Source: Bacteroidota bacterium (lineage in GTDB: Bacteria; Bacteroidota; Bacteroidia; Bacteroidales; F082). Taken from it: DNA of 62,510 bases. Where the stretch lies: NCBI GenBank assembly GCA_024279935.1, contig JAJRQZ010000023.1, positions 1 to 62,510 on the forward strand, read 5' to 3'. The number at the start of each line of letters is the position of its first letter. Position 1 is the stretch's first letter. Made by a program: the position numbers and the translations under genes. Under the pieces are notes generated by a model, which worked only from the letters and a program-made list of their open reading frames with translations, did no database searches and was not told where the DNA came from. Positions 34,730 through 42,752 of the stretch are shown in pieces.

Positions 34730-34876
34730 ATGATAACAGGTCCTGGCAATACCGCTAAAGGCATTGCGGTTGGTGTGAATGGGCCGGTGTTTGTGTTTGT
34801 TTGATGTAATTTACGTTCTGAAGTTGAAACGACAGCGGACAGCATCAAACATGCTGCCACTCAGGTCAAGGTGAGC

Positions 34877-36379
34877 TTAATCCTTAGGTTTTCTCGGCCG
34901 CCTAAGCCTTTTGTTCGGGTTTTGCGGCTCCTCTTTTTTCTTGTAGCTGTCAAACTTTGGTTTGAAAGACCCACTTGCTTTGCTATAGGAGTCGTTGTCC
35001 TTTTTAAACCTTTCCCTCCCAGGCTTATAGGACCCTTCATGTTCTGCCGGGCGCTCACTACGTTTTTTAAACCGCTCATCCCCGTTAAATGGCTTTTTGC
35101 CCGATGAGTCCCGGTTCTGCGAGCCATAAGGTTTTCTGCCATAAGATCTTGGATTTTCCGTTGAATACTCTCGTTTCTTGAAACTATGGTCTCGTTTGTC
35201 GTCAGAATCGTATTTTCCTTTTTTGGAGCCTTCGTAAAGTTCGAATTTCAGGAATTTCGTCTCGATAGGGCCGTTATAAAGCTCAACTTTTGCCGAAGGA
35301 CGTAATCCGACAAATTTAGCTGCTTCAATGTTAGGAGTTATTATCCATGCGGTAAAACCGGAAAAATTCTGTTTTAAAACATTTCCAATCCCCTTATAAA
35401 TATCCCTTAATTCGCCCCTTTCTTCCAGACGTTTTCCGTATGGCGGATTAAAGATCAGCATACCTTTCTGGTTTTCAGGTATTAACTCATCAAAAAATTT
35501 GTTATAAGTAATTATATCTTTATGCAGTCCGGCATTTTTCAGGTTCCGTTTTGTAATATTGACAGCAACTTTCGATCTGTCGGAGGCAATAATATTACAT
35601 TCAGTCTCGGTTATTTGCTCATCTGCATCGGTTTTAATTATTTCCCAGACGCCCTTGTCGAAACCTGCCCAGTTAAAGAATGCATATTTTGTGCGATAAT
35701 ATCCTGCCGGTATGTTCATGGCCATCATGGCAGCTTCAATTGGTATTGTTCCTGAGCCGCACATTGGGTCTATCAGGTCAACAGTTGCATCCCATCCGCT
35801 GATTTTTATCATGCCTGCCGCAAGCACCTCATTTATAGGGGCTTTGTCAACTGCGACCTTATACTCTCTTTTGTGCAGCGATTCACCGGAGCTGTCCAGG
35901 GAAATAGTGCAGATATCGTGGGCAATATGGACATCGATATAAATATCCGGTTTTTCGGTATTTACCCAAGGTCGCCTTCCCTGTTTCTCCCTGAATTGAT
36001 CGACAATAGCGTCTTTTACCCTTAAAGAGGCAAAATGCGAATGGTCAACCTCTGAGTAAAACACGTTTGCGTTAACAATGAAGGTTTGATTTAGCTTAAA
36101 AATTTGTGTCCAGTCAATCTTTCGGACTTTTTCATAAAGTTGATCACTATTCCTGGCTGCAAAAACACCTATTGGCTTTAAGAACCTTATTGCCAAACGG
36201 CTTAAATAATTGCATTTGTATAATAGTTCTTTATCACCCCGGAATGTTGCGCCTCGTTTGATAATCTCAACATCTTTTGCTCCAAGTTCGGTAAGCTCTT
36301 TTGCCAGAACGTCTTCCATGCCTGCAAAAGTTTTAGCCAGATAATCAAATCCGGGCTCAAAAGTTTTTAATCCTTCCAT
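34877..36379 (-). CDS. rlmL: THUMP-domain rRNA (guanine-N2)-methyltransferase, RlmL-like, with basic tail
   Basis: 500 residues. An N-terminal THUMP RNA-binding domain (~10-160) is followed by a SAM-dependent methyltransferase domain with DPMCGSGTIPIEAA (motif I) and the catalytic NPPYGKRLEE. This matches the N-terminal half of E. coli RlmL (23S rRNA m2G2445), which is the free-standing form in most Bacteroidota. From ~385 to the end lies a ~115-residue low-complexity tail rich in Lys, Arg, Ser, Tyr and Gly (ends KRLRRPRKPKD), probably disordered and RNA-binding. A TAnnTTTG element lies at 36394-36387, 7 bp from the ATG, so the message may be leaderless. Confidence 0.88.
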   Translation of the reverse strand: MEGLKTFEPGFDYLAKTFAGMEDVLAKELTELGAKDVEIIKRGATFRGDKELLYKCNYLSRLAIRFLKPIGVFAARNSDQLYEKVRKIDWTQIFKLNQTFIVNANVFYSEVDHSHFASLRVKDAIVDQFREKQGRRPWVNTEKPDIYIDVHIAHDICTISLDSSGESLHKREYKVAVDKAPINEVLAAGMIKISGWDATVDLIDPMCGSGTIPIEAAMMAMNIPAGYYRTKYAFFNWAGFDKGVWEIIKTDADEQITETECNIIASDRSKVAVNITKRNLKNAGLHKDIITYNKFFDELIPENQKGMLIFNPPYGKRLEERGELRDIYKGIGNVLKQNFSGFTAWIITPNIEAAKFVGLRPSAKVELYNGPIETKFLKFELYEGSKKGKYDSDDKRDHSFKKREYSTENPRSYGRKPYGSQNRDSSGKKPFNGDERFKKRSERPAEHEGSYKPGRERFKKDNDSYSKASGSFKPKFDSYKKKEEPQNPNKRLRRPRKPKD

Positions 36380-36386
36380 AAGCCGG

Positions 36387-36394
36387 CAAAATTA
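36387..36394 (-). promoter_or_regulatory. TAnnTTTG element abutting the rlmL-like start
   Basis: Minus-strand TAATTTTG, ending 7 bp before the ATG at 36379. Confidence 0.4.
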
Positions 36395-36439
36395 ACTAAA
36401 TTGCGTCAAATAATATTTACATTGCAAATTAATTTTATC

Positions 36440-36766
36440 ATGGAGATTAAAGAGGCCCAAAATAAAGTGGATCAGTGGATTAGAACTACTGGCGTGAGGT
36501 ATTTCAATGAGTTGACCAATATGACATTATTAAGCGAGGAAGTAGGGGAGCTGGCCAGGATTATAGCTCGTAAATATGGCGAGCAGTCGTTTAAGGAATC
36601 AGATGAGCATTACGATATGGCTGATGAAATGGCAGATATTTTATGGGTTTTGATTTGTCTGGCAAATCAAACCGGTGTTGACCTGACCGCTGCCCTGATC
36701 AAGAATTTCCAAAAGAAAAGCAAGCGTGATGCCACCAGGCATATTAACAATGATAAGTTAAAATAA
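36440..36766 (+). CDS. MazG-like nucleotide pyrophosphohydrolase
   Basis: 108 residues from the ATG at 36440 (MEIKEAQNKVDQWI); an in-frame TTG 39 bp upstream is less likely. The all-alpha NTP pyrophosphatase fold shows in the metal-binding pattern EEVGELAR (E-x2-E, about 33-40) and the later DEMADILW (E-x2-D, about 68-75). Single-domain relatives hydrolyse (d)NTPs to monophosphates, often as house-cleaning enzymes; the preferred nucleotide cannot be predicted. Convergent with the marR gene. Confidence 0.88.
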   Translation: MEIKEAQNKVDQWIRTTGVRYFNELTNMTLLSEEVGELARIIARKYGEQSFKESDEHYDMADEMADILWVLICLANQTGVDLTAALIKNFQKKSKRDATRHINNDKLK

Positions 36767-36795
36767 TATATATTTGATTGTTATATTTTATAATA

Positions 36796-36805
36796 TATGT
36801 ACATA
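36796..36805. promoter_or_regulatory. Second copy of the MarR palindrome core
   Basis: TATGTACATA, the 10-bp core of the palindrome at 37278-37289, lies between the convergent mazG-like and marR genes rather than at an obvious promoter. It begins a ~30-bp direct repeat of the sequence upstream of marR. Confidence 0.5.
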
Positions 36806-36829
36806 CAAACAAAAATTTATTTAAGTATT
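36798..36829 (+). repeat. Direct repeat flanking marR, copy 1
   Basis: ATGTACATACAAA followed by an A/T tract; closely matches 37280-37311 over about 30 bp (identical first 13 bp, then (C/T)AAAA and TTT.ATT.A blocks). The marR gene lies exactly between the two copies. Confidence 0.55.
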
Positions 36830-37256
36830 ATTCGTTTAATAAACTGGTTGAGAGGTAAATTGCGGTCGTCAGGCTTTCTGCTTGCTTGCTACCCAAAATA
36901 TTAGAATATCTCAGGTTTAGATTTTTCCATGCTTGCTTGATCGCCGGTTCAAGTTTTATGGATGCCCTGGTTGGATAAACTTCTGTGTTTCGGCCTACTG
37001 CCTTGCGTTTTAGTAATTTACGGGCTTCCATTTTTTCAATTAACCTTGTTATAGTTGAAGGGTTCAAGAGGATTTGACGACTAATGTGTTTTGGTCGTAT
37101 CCCTGGCTTGTGAATGACTGCCATCAATAAAAATGCGTATGAGGAACTTAATCCGGTAACAGCAAATTCTTCGTCAGCCATCCTTGTCATTATTCTTGAT
37201 AATGAGTTGGACGAAAAGTATAAACAGTTTGAGAAGTCGAGGTCTTTTTCTTTCAT
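36828..37256 (-). CDS. MarR family transcriptional regulator
   Basis: A 142-residue winged-helix dimer. The DNA-binding segment is at ~50-100: KPGIRPKHISRQILLNPSTITRLIEKMEARKLLKRK (helix-turn-helix), then the wing AVGRNTEVYPT. The terminal helices form the dimer interface. The -7-like element (TATAATTG, 37269-37262) and a perfect 12-bp palindrome at 37278-37289 lie just upstream, placing the operator over the -33 region, so autorepression is likely. Regulated genes are not evident; a short disrupted frame lies divergently at 37332. Confidence 0.88.
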   Translation of the reverse strand: MKEKDLDFSNCLYFSSNSLSRIMTRMADEEFAVTGLSSSYAFLLMAVIHKPGIRPKHISRQILLNPSTITRLIEKMEARKLLKRKAVGRNTEVYPTRASIKLEPAIKQAWKNLNLRYSNILGSKQAESLTTAIYLSTSLLNE

Positions 37257-37261
37257 ATTTG

Positions 37262-37269
37262 CAATTATA
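37262..37269 (-). promoter_or_regulatory. Promoter -7-like element for marR
   Basis: Minus-strand TATAATTG, one base from TAnnTTTG, 6 bp before the ATG at 37256. Confidence 0.4.
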
Positions 37270-37277
37270 CAAAAAAA

Positions 37278-37289
37278 GTATGTACATAC
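37278..37289. promoter_or_regulatory. MarR operator palindrome
   Basis: GTATGTACATAC is a perfect 12-bp palindrome directly upstream of the marR -7 element. MarR proteins bind such dyads as dimers. A half site (GTATGTAC) recurs at 37330-37337. Confidence 0.65.
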
Positions 37290-37311
37290 AAATAAAATTT
37301 GATTAATTTAT
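37280..37311 (+). repeat. Direct repeat flanking marR, copy 2
   Basis: Partner of 36798-36829; it contains the right half of the operator palindrome plus the A/T tract following it. Confidence 0.55.
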
Positions 37312-37331
37312 TCCTCATTTATTGCCAGAGT

Positions 37332-37460
37332 ATGTACTGGATAAAAAAAAGGGCCTTGGCGATACTTTGTTTAATAACCGAAGTCATAAGCTTAGGGGTT
37401 AGTATGTTCCTGAGTCGAATCTTTAAGACCGTTGCAATACTAGGTTTTTTAATGAATTAA
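37332..37460 (+). CDS. Short hydrophobic ORF interrupted by MITE copy A
   Basis: A 42-codon frame beginning MYWIKKRALAILCLITEV, divergent from marR. It looks like one membrane segment or a signal sequence. The MITE enters after SRIF and supplies the last codons and stop. Removing the MITE and one TCTTT copy restores a 41-codon frame ending VFILNLVETK. It may be the remnant 5' end of a MarR-controlled gene or a chance frame. No family is recognised. Confidence 0.2.
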   Translation: MYWIKKRALAILCLITEVISLGVSMFLSRIFKTVAILGFLMN

Positions 37461-37585
37461 GCCAATCTTTTATTCACTTTCTTCGTTGTCGTATTTTTAA
37501 AGTCCTCACAGACAACAGTCAGCTGTGGGTTTGAAAATAATGCAGCCTCGAATTTGAACAAAATATTGTCTTTTGCAACGGTCTT
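37425..37585. mobile_element. MITE copy A (161 bp)
   Basis: Bounded by perfect 13-bp terminal inverted repeats AAGACCGTTGCAA / TTGCAACGGTCTT and flanked by a 5-bp direct repeat TCTTT (37420-37424 and 37586-37590), which is a target-site duplication. About 92% identical to copy B at 46155-46316. On the minus strand both copies keep a 37-codon open frame (DNILFKFEAALF... ending KKVNKRL) that stops 34 bp from the terminal repeat, suggesting an internally deleted insertion sequence that kept the 3' end of its transposase gene. It has no transposase of its own. Confidence 0.88.
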
Positions 37586-37651
37586 TCTTTGTGTTTATTT
37601 TAAATCTGGTGGAAACCAAATAAGGGATAAAACGAGACTGTTATTTGATTG

Positions 37652-38509
37652 TTACAATTTTGTTTCGGCCTTTTCTTTTACCATAGTACTAGAAAAAAAT
37701 GTAGGGTAAGCCGTGAACCAGCCTATTGCACCGTTTGAGATATTGGTGCTTATATTTGCAGGTGGGCCGCTGAAAAGTGGTTCATTAGCTTGTATTTCAG
37801 TTTGAATTTCGTTCACGAAGGCTGCATAGTCTTTTGTAATATTCGATAGGGCAAGAGTGAAAGTGTCGCCGGGTTCCAGTTCATAGTCATCGAGTACCAG
37901 TACAGCCACGCCCTTAGTATAATTACCATTAAAAAAATTGTCGTTGGCAATATTTACCTTGTGAATACTGTCAGTTATCAATACTCCGTTTCTGATCCCG
38001 TTGAACATATAATAGTCCTCGCTTGGTGGGTCCAGGGCGAAAAGTCTTATAACCCAAGCTTCGAAACGGGGATTCCAGACCACTTGGATAGAATCTACAT
38101 CATCAGAAAGATATGGCATTTTTGTATTAGCCGTAAAATTTGTTTGTCCTGCAATTTCAGAATCCAGATTAATATCAAGACTGTAATCACTACCCTGCAC
38201 ACCGACGAACTCGAATGGGAATTCGTAAAATCCTTTTATGGAATCGTTTTCATTAAGTGTTATGGTATTATAGGATGTTTTGATTTTTATAACTGCATTT
38301 GACACTCCTTCAGGTGGTTTGTTTGAGAAATAGTCCGCGGTTTTAGTAAGCTTGACGTATTGATTACCGGGTATGTCAGTAATAATAGCCTCCACGACAA
38401 GCCTTTGTCTGTCACTGTCAAGTTTGATGTCGATACGTTCTGTGCAGGAACTAATTATAGAAGCTAAGGTAAGAATGATTATTAGTGTTTTAATATTTAT
38501 TTTGTTCAT
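37652..38509 (-). CDS. DUF4249 family lipoprotein, partner of the TonB receptor
   Basis: A 285-residue lipoprotein with signal peptide and lipobox IISSC (Cys22). The mature start (ERIDIKLDSDRQRLVVEAIITDIPGNQYVKLTKTADYF) is the typical DUF4249 N-terminal domain. DUF4249 proteins are regularly encoded directly after a TonB-dependent receptor with a carboxypeptidase-like N-domain, as here (4 bp spacing). They are thought to be surface or periplasmic partners, analogous in position to SusD; the substrate is unknown. Somewhat short for the family, ending at EKAETKL. Confidence 0.85.
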   Translation of the reverse strand: MNKINIKTLIIILTLASIISSCTERIDIKLDSDRQRLVVEAIITDIPGNQYVKLTKTADYFSNKPPEGVSNAVIKIKTSYNTITLNENDSIKGFYEFPFEFVGVQGSDYSLDINLDSEIAGQTNFTANTKMPYLSDDVDSIQVVWNPRFEAWVIRLFALDPPSEDYYMFNGIRNGVLITDSIHKVNIANDNFFNGNYTKGVAVLVLDDYELEPGDTFTLALSNITKDYAAFVNEIQTEIQANEPLFSGPPANISTNISNGAIGWFTAYPTFFSSTMVKEKAETKL

Positions 38510-38513
38510 CGGT

Positions 38514-40847
38514 TTAGAATTTAAAGTTATAGGTAAAAGAAGGAATAATACCGAACAGATACGTCATTTCTGCATAAGTTATACTTGGGTCCTTGGTGTC
38601 GGATTGGAAATTTATAATCCAGGCATTTTTTCTGTTGTAGGCATTATAGATCGAAAAATTAAATTCGTTATGCCATTTTTTCCCCGGATTGAGTTTCTCC
38701 CTCCAGGTAACTGACAGATCCAGTCGATGGTAGTCGGGCATGCGGTAATCGTTTCGGCCTGAATAAAAAGGAACAACCGTATTCCCATAAACAAACCTGC
38801 CGACGGGGAATGTTATCGGCTGTCCTGTTAAATATACCCAAGTCAGGCCTAAACTGATTTGTTCATTTAGATTATAGTTCAAAACCACTGAGATGTCGTG
38901 GGGACGGTCGTAAGGCGCCCTATAAGCCACGCCCGAGTTTATGCCGTCTATCTGCCTGTAAGTTCTTGAATAGGTATAACTTACCCAACCATTTAGTTTG
39001 CCGGAGTTTTTCCTCAGAAGAAACTCTATTCCATAGCCATAAGCCCGGCCGGTCAGTATTTCCCCTTCGATATATTTGTTTAAAAGCAGTTCGGCATGAT
39101 CCCTGAAGTCGATGGCGTTTTTTATGTCCTTATAATAAGCCTCGATGGATCCCTCGAACTTATTGTTCTCGAAATTCCTGAAATAAGCCAGGGCAAACTG
39201 ATCGGAATATTGCGGCTTTATATTTGGGCTCGATGAAAACCATATACTCAGGGGCGAACCTGCGGTAGAGTTCTGTGCTTGCTGTAGATATTGATAATTT
39301 CTTGAATAGCTTGCTTTTACGGATGATGATTCGTTTAACCGGAAAACAGCGCCCAGACGTGGCTCAAAGCCGAAATAGGTATTATAAAAATCACCTTTGC
39401 CATAAACGGTAGAGTCTAACGGCTGACCGATCGAATCATAATTAAATACCGTATTCGGCCCAATATTATTGAACATGGAAATCCTCAGTCCGTATTTGAG
39501 GCTTATGAGCGAGCCGATCTTTTGTACATTAGTTATATAAACGCCATTCTCAAGCGCATAGTTGTTGGGCAAACCATATTCGGTAATAAACGATTCCGTC
39601 CCGGTACCTTTTATTTCCCCGGGGAAAAAATCGTGATAGATGCTCGAAAAGCCGAAGCTTATGGTATTGTTGCTGTTTAAGTACCAGTTGAAATCGCCTT
39701 TTAGGTTATAATCAGTTAGGTTCGATGTCCAGTCAAAGCCGTGCTCGTTTGTTAAACCAAGATTATAGCTGAAATTGCTTGCGATGAAGGTGAAATTAGA
39801 AAAGAGTTTGTCGTTGAACACATGGTTCCATCTTGCGGTGCCAGTGGCATTTCCCCAGTTCATCCCAAACTCTTTATTCTTAAAGACATCTTTGCCGAAG
39901 TACCCGGAAATAAACAGGTGATTGTTTTGGTTGAGGTTATAGTTCATTTTGGTGTTTAGGTCGTAGAAATAAAGGATGTTGTTTTTAAGTTCTTCTTTTG
40001 AGGAAAGCTTCAGGAACAAATCGGCATAGGACCGGCGGCCGGATACCATGAATGATCCTTTATTTTGCACTATGGGGCCTTCAAGGGTCAGTCTGCTCGA
40101 TATTAGTCCGATACCCCCGTTTCCGTGAAACTCTTTTTTGTTCCCGTCTTTCATCCTCACATCTACCAGCGATGATAGCCTGCCACCGTATTTTGCCGGC
40201 AGATCACCTTTATAAAGTTCAACGTTTTTAACGGCATCGTTGTTGAAGACGGAGAAAAAGCCCATTAAATGGCCAGCGTTATATACCGTGGCCTCATCGA
40301 GAAGAACAAGGTTTTGGTCGGGGCTGCCACCCCTGACACTGAAACCCGATGATCCCTCAGCGGCAAATTTCACCCCCGGCAACAACTGCAGTGCCTTAAT
40401 CAAATCGACCTCGCCCATAAGGGCGGGTATTGCCTGAATTGTTTTGCTGTCTATTTTGTTGACGCTCATTTGGGCCTGGGTGATATTATCGTTTTTTGCT
40501 TTTCCCGTGATCTCAATCTCACTTAAATATTCGGTACTTGGTTTGAGGTTGATATTCAGTGATCTGTTATTGTTTAGGTCAATGGTTTTTTCGATATTTG
40601 CATAACCGACGAAAGAAAATATTATATGATAAGTACCTGGCTCCAAACTAATTGAATAAAAACCATAGGTATTTGTTGCGGCTCCTGCCTTTACCTCTTT
40701 TACATAAATTGTTGCCCCGGGAAGCATTTCGCCGTTATCGGCATCCTTGACGAAACCGCTTAAAGTAAACTTCCCTTTTGGTTCTTTTGATGCTTGGGCC
40801 GGGAAAACAGCTGCCAGTATTAGTAAAATAAGAAATATTCGTTGCAT
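38514..40847 (-). CDS. TonB-dependent outer-membrane receptor with CarboxypepD-like N-domain
   Basis: 777 residues: signal peptide ending AQAS, then a carboxypeptidase-regulatory-like beta-sandwich at ~28-112 (FTLSGFVKDADNGEMLPGATIYV). A plug domain follows at ~125-235 (LPGVKFAAEGSSGFSVRGGSPDQNLVLLDEATVYN), then a 22-strand-type barrel ending in Phe (FTYNFKF), as expected for BAM-dependent insertion. It imports a bulky ligand across the outer membrane using TonB energy. First gene of a two-gene operon with DUF4249. The ligand is unknown; the DUF4249 partner suggests it is not a standard SusC/D glycan system. Confidence 0.93.
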   Translation of the reverse strand: MQRIFLILLILAAVFPAQASKEPKGKFTLSGFVKDADNGEMLPGATIYVKEVKAGAATNTYGFYSISLEPGTYHIIFSFVGYANIEKTIDLNNNRSLNINLKPSTEYLSEIEITGKAKNDNITQAQMSVNKIDSKTIQAIPALMGEVDLIKALQLLPGVKFAAEGSSGFSVRGGSPDQNLVLLDEATVYNAGHLMGFFSVFNNDAVKNVELYKGDLPAKYGGRLSSLVDVRMKDGNKKEFHGNGGIGLISSRLTLEGPIVQNKGSFMVSGRRSYADLFLKLSSKEELKNNILYFYDLNTKMNYNLNQNNHLFISGYFGKDVFKNKEFGMNWGNATGTARWNHVFNDKLFSNFTFIASNFSYNLGLTNEHGFDWTSNLTDYNLKGDFNWYLNSNNTISFGFSSIYHDFFPGEIKGTGTESFITEYGLPNNYALENGVYITNVQKIGSLISLKYGLRISMFNNIGPNTVFNYDSIGQPLDSTVYGKGDFYNTYFGFEPRLGAVFRLNESSSVKASYSRNYQYLQQAQNSTAGSPLSIWFSSSPNIKPQYSDQFALAYFRNFENNKFEGSIEAYYKDIKNAIDFRDHAELLLNKYIEGEILTGRAYGYGIEFLLRKNSGKLNGWVSYTYSRTYRQIDGINSGVAYRAPYDRPHDISVVLNYNLNEQISLGLTWVYLTGQPITFPVGRFVYGNTVVPFYSGRNDYRMPDYHRLDLSVTWREKLNPGKKWHNEFNFSIYNAYNRKNAWIINFQSDTKDPSITYAEMTYLFGIIPSFTYNFKF

Positions 40848-40894
40848 AATCGTACAGACAGAAAAGAAAGCAGATGGTTACAAATAAATAGGGG

Positions 40895-40902
40895 CAAATG
40901 TA
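40895..40902 (-). promoter_or_regulatory. Promoter -7 element for the TonB/DUF4249 operon
   Basis: Minus-strand TACATTTG, 47 bp before the ATG at 40847. Confidence 0.6.
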
Positions 40903-40977
40903 TTGCAAATAGCAGCACATTCTGAAGATCAGTTTTTTAAACTTTGTTAAAATAAATTCGTTTTTTTGATGACGATC

Positions 40978-41943
40978 CTAGGGTTCAAGCTCAAGTTCTA
41001 TATCGAATATCACAGAAGTGCCATCGTCATTATCGCTGACAACAACTATCTGAAAAATATTGTTTTTGTATGACTTAACAGCAATACCCTCAAGTTTGGT
41101 TTTTACAGGCTCGCCCTCTTTCTTCAAAACAGCCGCTTCGATATTGTTTTCGTTGCTGTTCAACTTGATAACCCCGACATAAGAACCTAAAATTTCCCCA
41201 TCGTCATAAGAGTTGGATGTTGCTTCCAGCGATGCGACAAAAATCAGTCCGCTCTCGTCTGGCAGCAGGCAAGTACCTGAAAAACCGGCAGTTGTGTTTT
41301 TTAATGATGGCAAGAGAAATGATCGCACATCAATTTCTGGCAAATGAGGGTCTCTTGAAAATATATAATTCAGGAACTTTTCCCTGTTGATAACAACTAG
41401 GATATTGGTGTTGTTGTTTCCTCTTTGCATTAGGAACACTTTTTCCCGGCCAATTGCAAAGGCCTCTATGTTTATTTCGTCATCAGTTGAAAAACCGGCG
41501 TTTTTCCTGATCGCCTCAAAAAGAGGGCGTATGTTTTTTGATGCGACAAGTTTTTTTTCGCTTAGCGAGAAGACGTGAAGGGTGTCGCGCGTCTTAAATT
41601 TCGAGCCTGACGACAAAACCGATAAAAACGCATTGCCGTTTTGGTCGTTATAGAGTGCAATAGATTCAAAGTCAGACTTTATAGATTTCGGGACCCTGGT
41701 GTTTACAGTCTTTTTGTTTCCGCTCAGCAAGAACCTGCCCTGTATGTTAAAATCCTCGTCAAGCTTAAAAAGATAAGGTGAGTCGTCGCCGATGACATAA
41801 ATGTCCCCCTCGATAATTTCAACGCCTGAGGCGGATGGCAGGTTGAGTAGATGTTTCCGGTTTAGTATTTTGAGGTTGTCAATTTGTCCGTTTAGCTGTA
41901 AAATGCCTGTTAACATGCATAATAGTGAGATATATCCCTTCAT
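40978..41943 (-). CDS. Secreted beta-propeller-like protein, unknown function
   Basis: 321 residues from the ATG at 41943 (MKGYISLLCMLTG, signal peptide ending LNGQ). An ATG 36 bp upstream is in frame, but a TAnnTTTG element at 41969-41962 lies between the two, so the shorter start is preferred. The repeated pattern of SGVEIIEGDIYVIGDDSPYLFKLD, SDFESIALY, NIEAFAIGREKVFLMQRG and KLEGIAVKS resembles the esterase-like phytase / SdiA-regulated propeller group in which IA or EA follows each blade. The catalytic residues of phytases are not evident. Function unknown. Confidence 0.75.
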   Translation of the reverse strand: MKGYISLLCMLTGILQLNGQIDNLKILNRKHLLNLPSASGVEIIEGDIYVIGDDSPYLFKLDEDFNIQGRFLLSGNKKTVNTRVPKSIKSDFESIALYNDQNGNAFLSVLSSGSKFKTRDTLHVFSLSEKKLVASKNIRPLFEAIRKNAGFSTDDEINIEAFAIGREKVFLMQRGNNNTNILVVINREKFLNYIFSRDPHLPEIDVRSFLLPSLKNTTAGFSGTCLLPDESGLIFVASLEATSNSYDDGEILGSYVGVIKLNSNENNIEAAVLKKEGEPVKTKLEGIAVKSYKNNIFQIVVVSDNDDGTSVIFDIELELEP

Positions 41944-41961
41944 GAATTTATTGATTTCATG

Positions 41962-41969
41962 CAAAAATA
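41962..41969 (-). promoter_or_regulatory. Promoter -7 element for the propeller protein
   Basis: Minus-strand TATTTTTG, 18 bp before the ATG at 41943; decides the start. Confidence 0.5.
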
Positions 41970-42017
41970 TAAAAGGCATGCTTTTTGGCTAATTAAATTT
42001 TTATAATTTCACCATCC

Positions 42018-42686
42018 ATGACAGAAGAAAGAAAGAAATTAGTGAATGCCTTGTTTTTGCCGGCCTTGTTGATGGCTATAATGTGGTTGATAAAAATAAC
42101 GGAGGTCTTGTTTAATTTCGACCTTGGGTTTTTAGGTGTTCATCCTCTGTCAATCAATGGTTTGCAAGGCATATTGTTCATGCCGTTCGTGCATGGCGGA
42201 TTTGGTCATATCATGGCGAATACAGTTCCGTTCCTGGTTTTGGGCACTGCTCTTTTTTACTTTTATTCGGGTATTTCGACCCGTGTTTTGGTTGGGATAT
42301 GGTTTATTTCCGGCATTTGGACATGGTTTGGTGGTCGCGATTCATGGCATATCGGGGCTAGCGGGATTATTTACGGGCTGTCGTCATTCTTGTTTTTCTC
42401 CGGTATCATCCGAAAGGATAATCGTTTGGCAGCCTTGTCATTAATAGTTGCTTTTCTATATGGAAGTTTGATATGGGGCGTGTTCCCTGATTTTTTCCCT
42501 AAAAAGAACATTTCCTGGGAAGGCCACCTCGGGGGTCTTGTCTCGGGCGTTATCATGGCTGTTTATTATAGAAAATCCGGGCCACAACCCAAAAAATATT
42601 CCTGGGATTTCGAGGAGGAGGACGACAATAACGATGAAGATGATGACAATGCCTACTGGAAAAAACCCAATGCAAATGTCAGTTGA
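42018..42686 (+). CDS. Rhomboid family intramembrane serine protease
   Basis: 222 residues, six hydrophobic segments. The catalytic dyad is Ser115 in HIGASGIIYG (GxSG motif) and His170 in WEGHLGG; the conserved HGGFGHIMAN loop is at ~55-65. A ~45-residue cytoplasmic tail is strikingly acidic (DFEEEDDNNDEDDDNAYW). Rhomboids cut type I membrane segments within the bilayer; the substrate is unknown. Transcribed divergently from the propeller protein and convergent with the TPR lipoprotein. Confidence 0.92.
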   Translation: MTEERKKLVNALFLPALLMAIMWLIKITEVLFNFDLGFLGVHPLSINGLQGILFMPFVHGGFGHIMANTVPFLVLGTALFYFYSGISTRVLVGIWFISGIWTWFGGRDSWHIGASGIIYGLSSFLFFSGIIRKDNRLAALSLIVAFLYGSLIWGVFPDFFPKKNISWEGHLGGLVSGVIMAVYYRKSGPQPKKYSWDFEEEDDNNDEDDDNAYWKKPNANVS

Positions 42687-42752
42687 GGTTTTTTTGGCAT
42701 TTGGACGGGTATTGCAAATCCCGGTACGCCCACTGCAATCCCGAACAGCATA

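Noticed and set aside
37425-37585. Reading the 161-bp repeat as a structured RNA or REP sequence
   Set aside because: Perfect terminal inverted repeats plus different 5-bp duplications at each copy are the mark of transposition.
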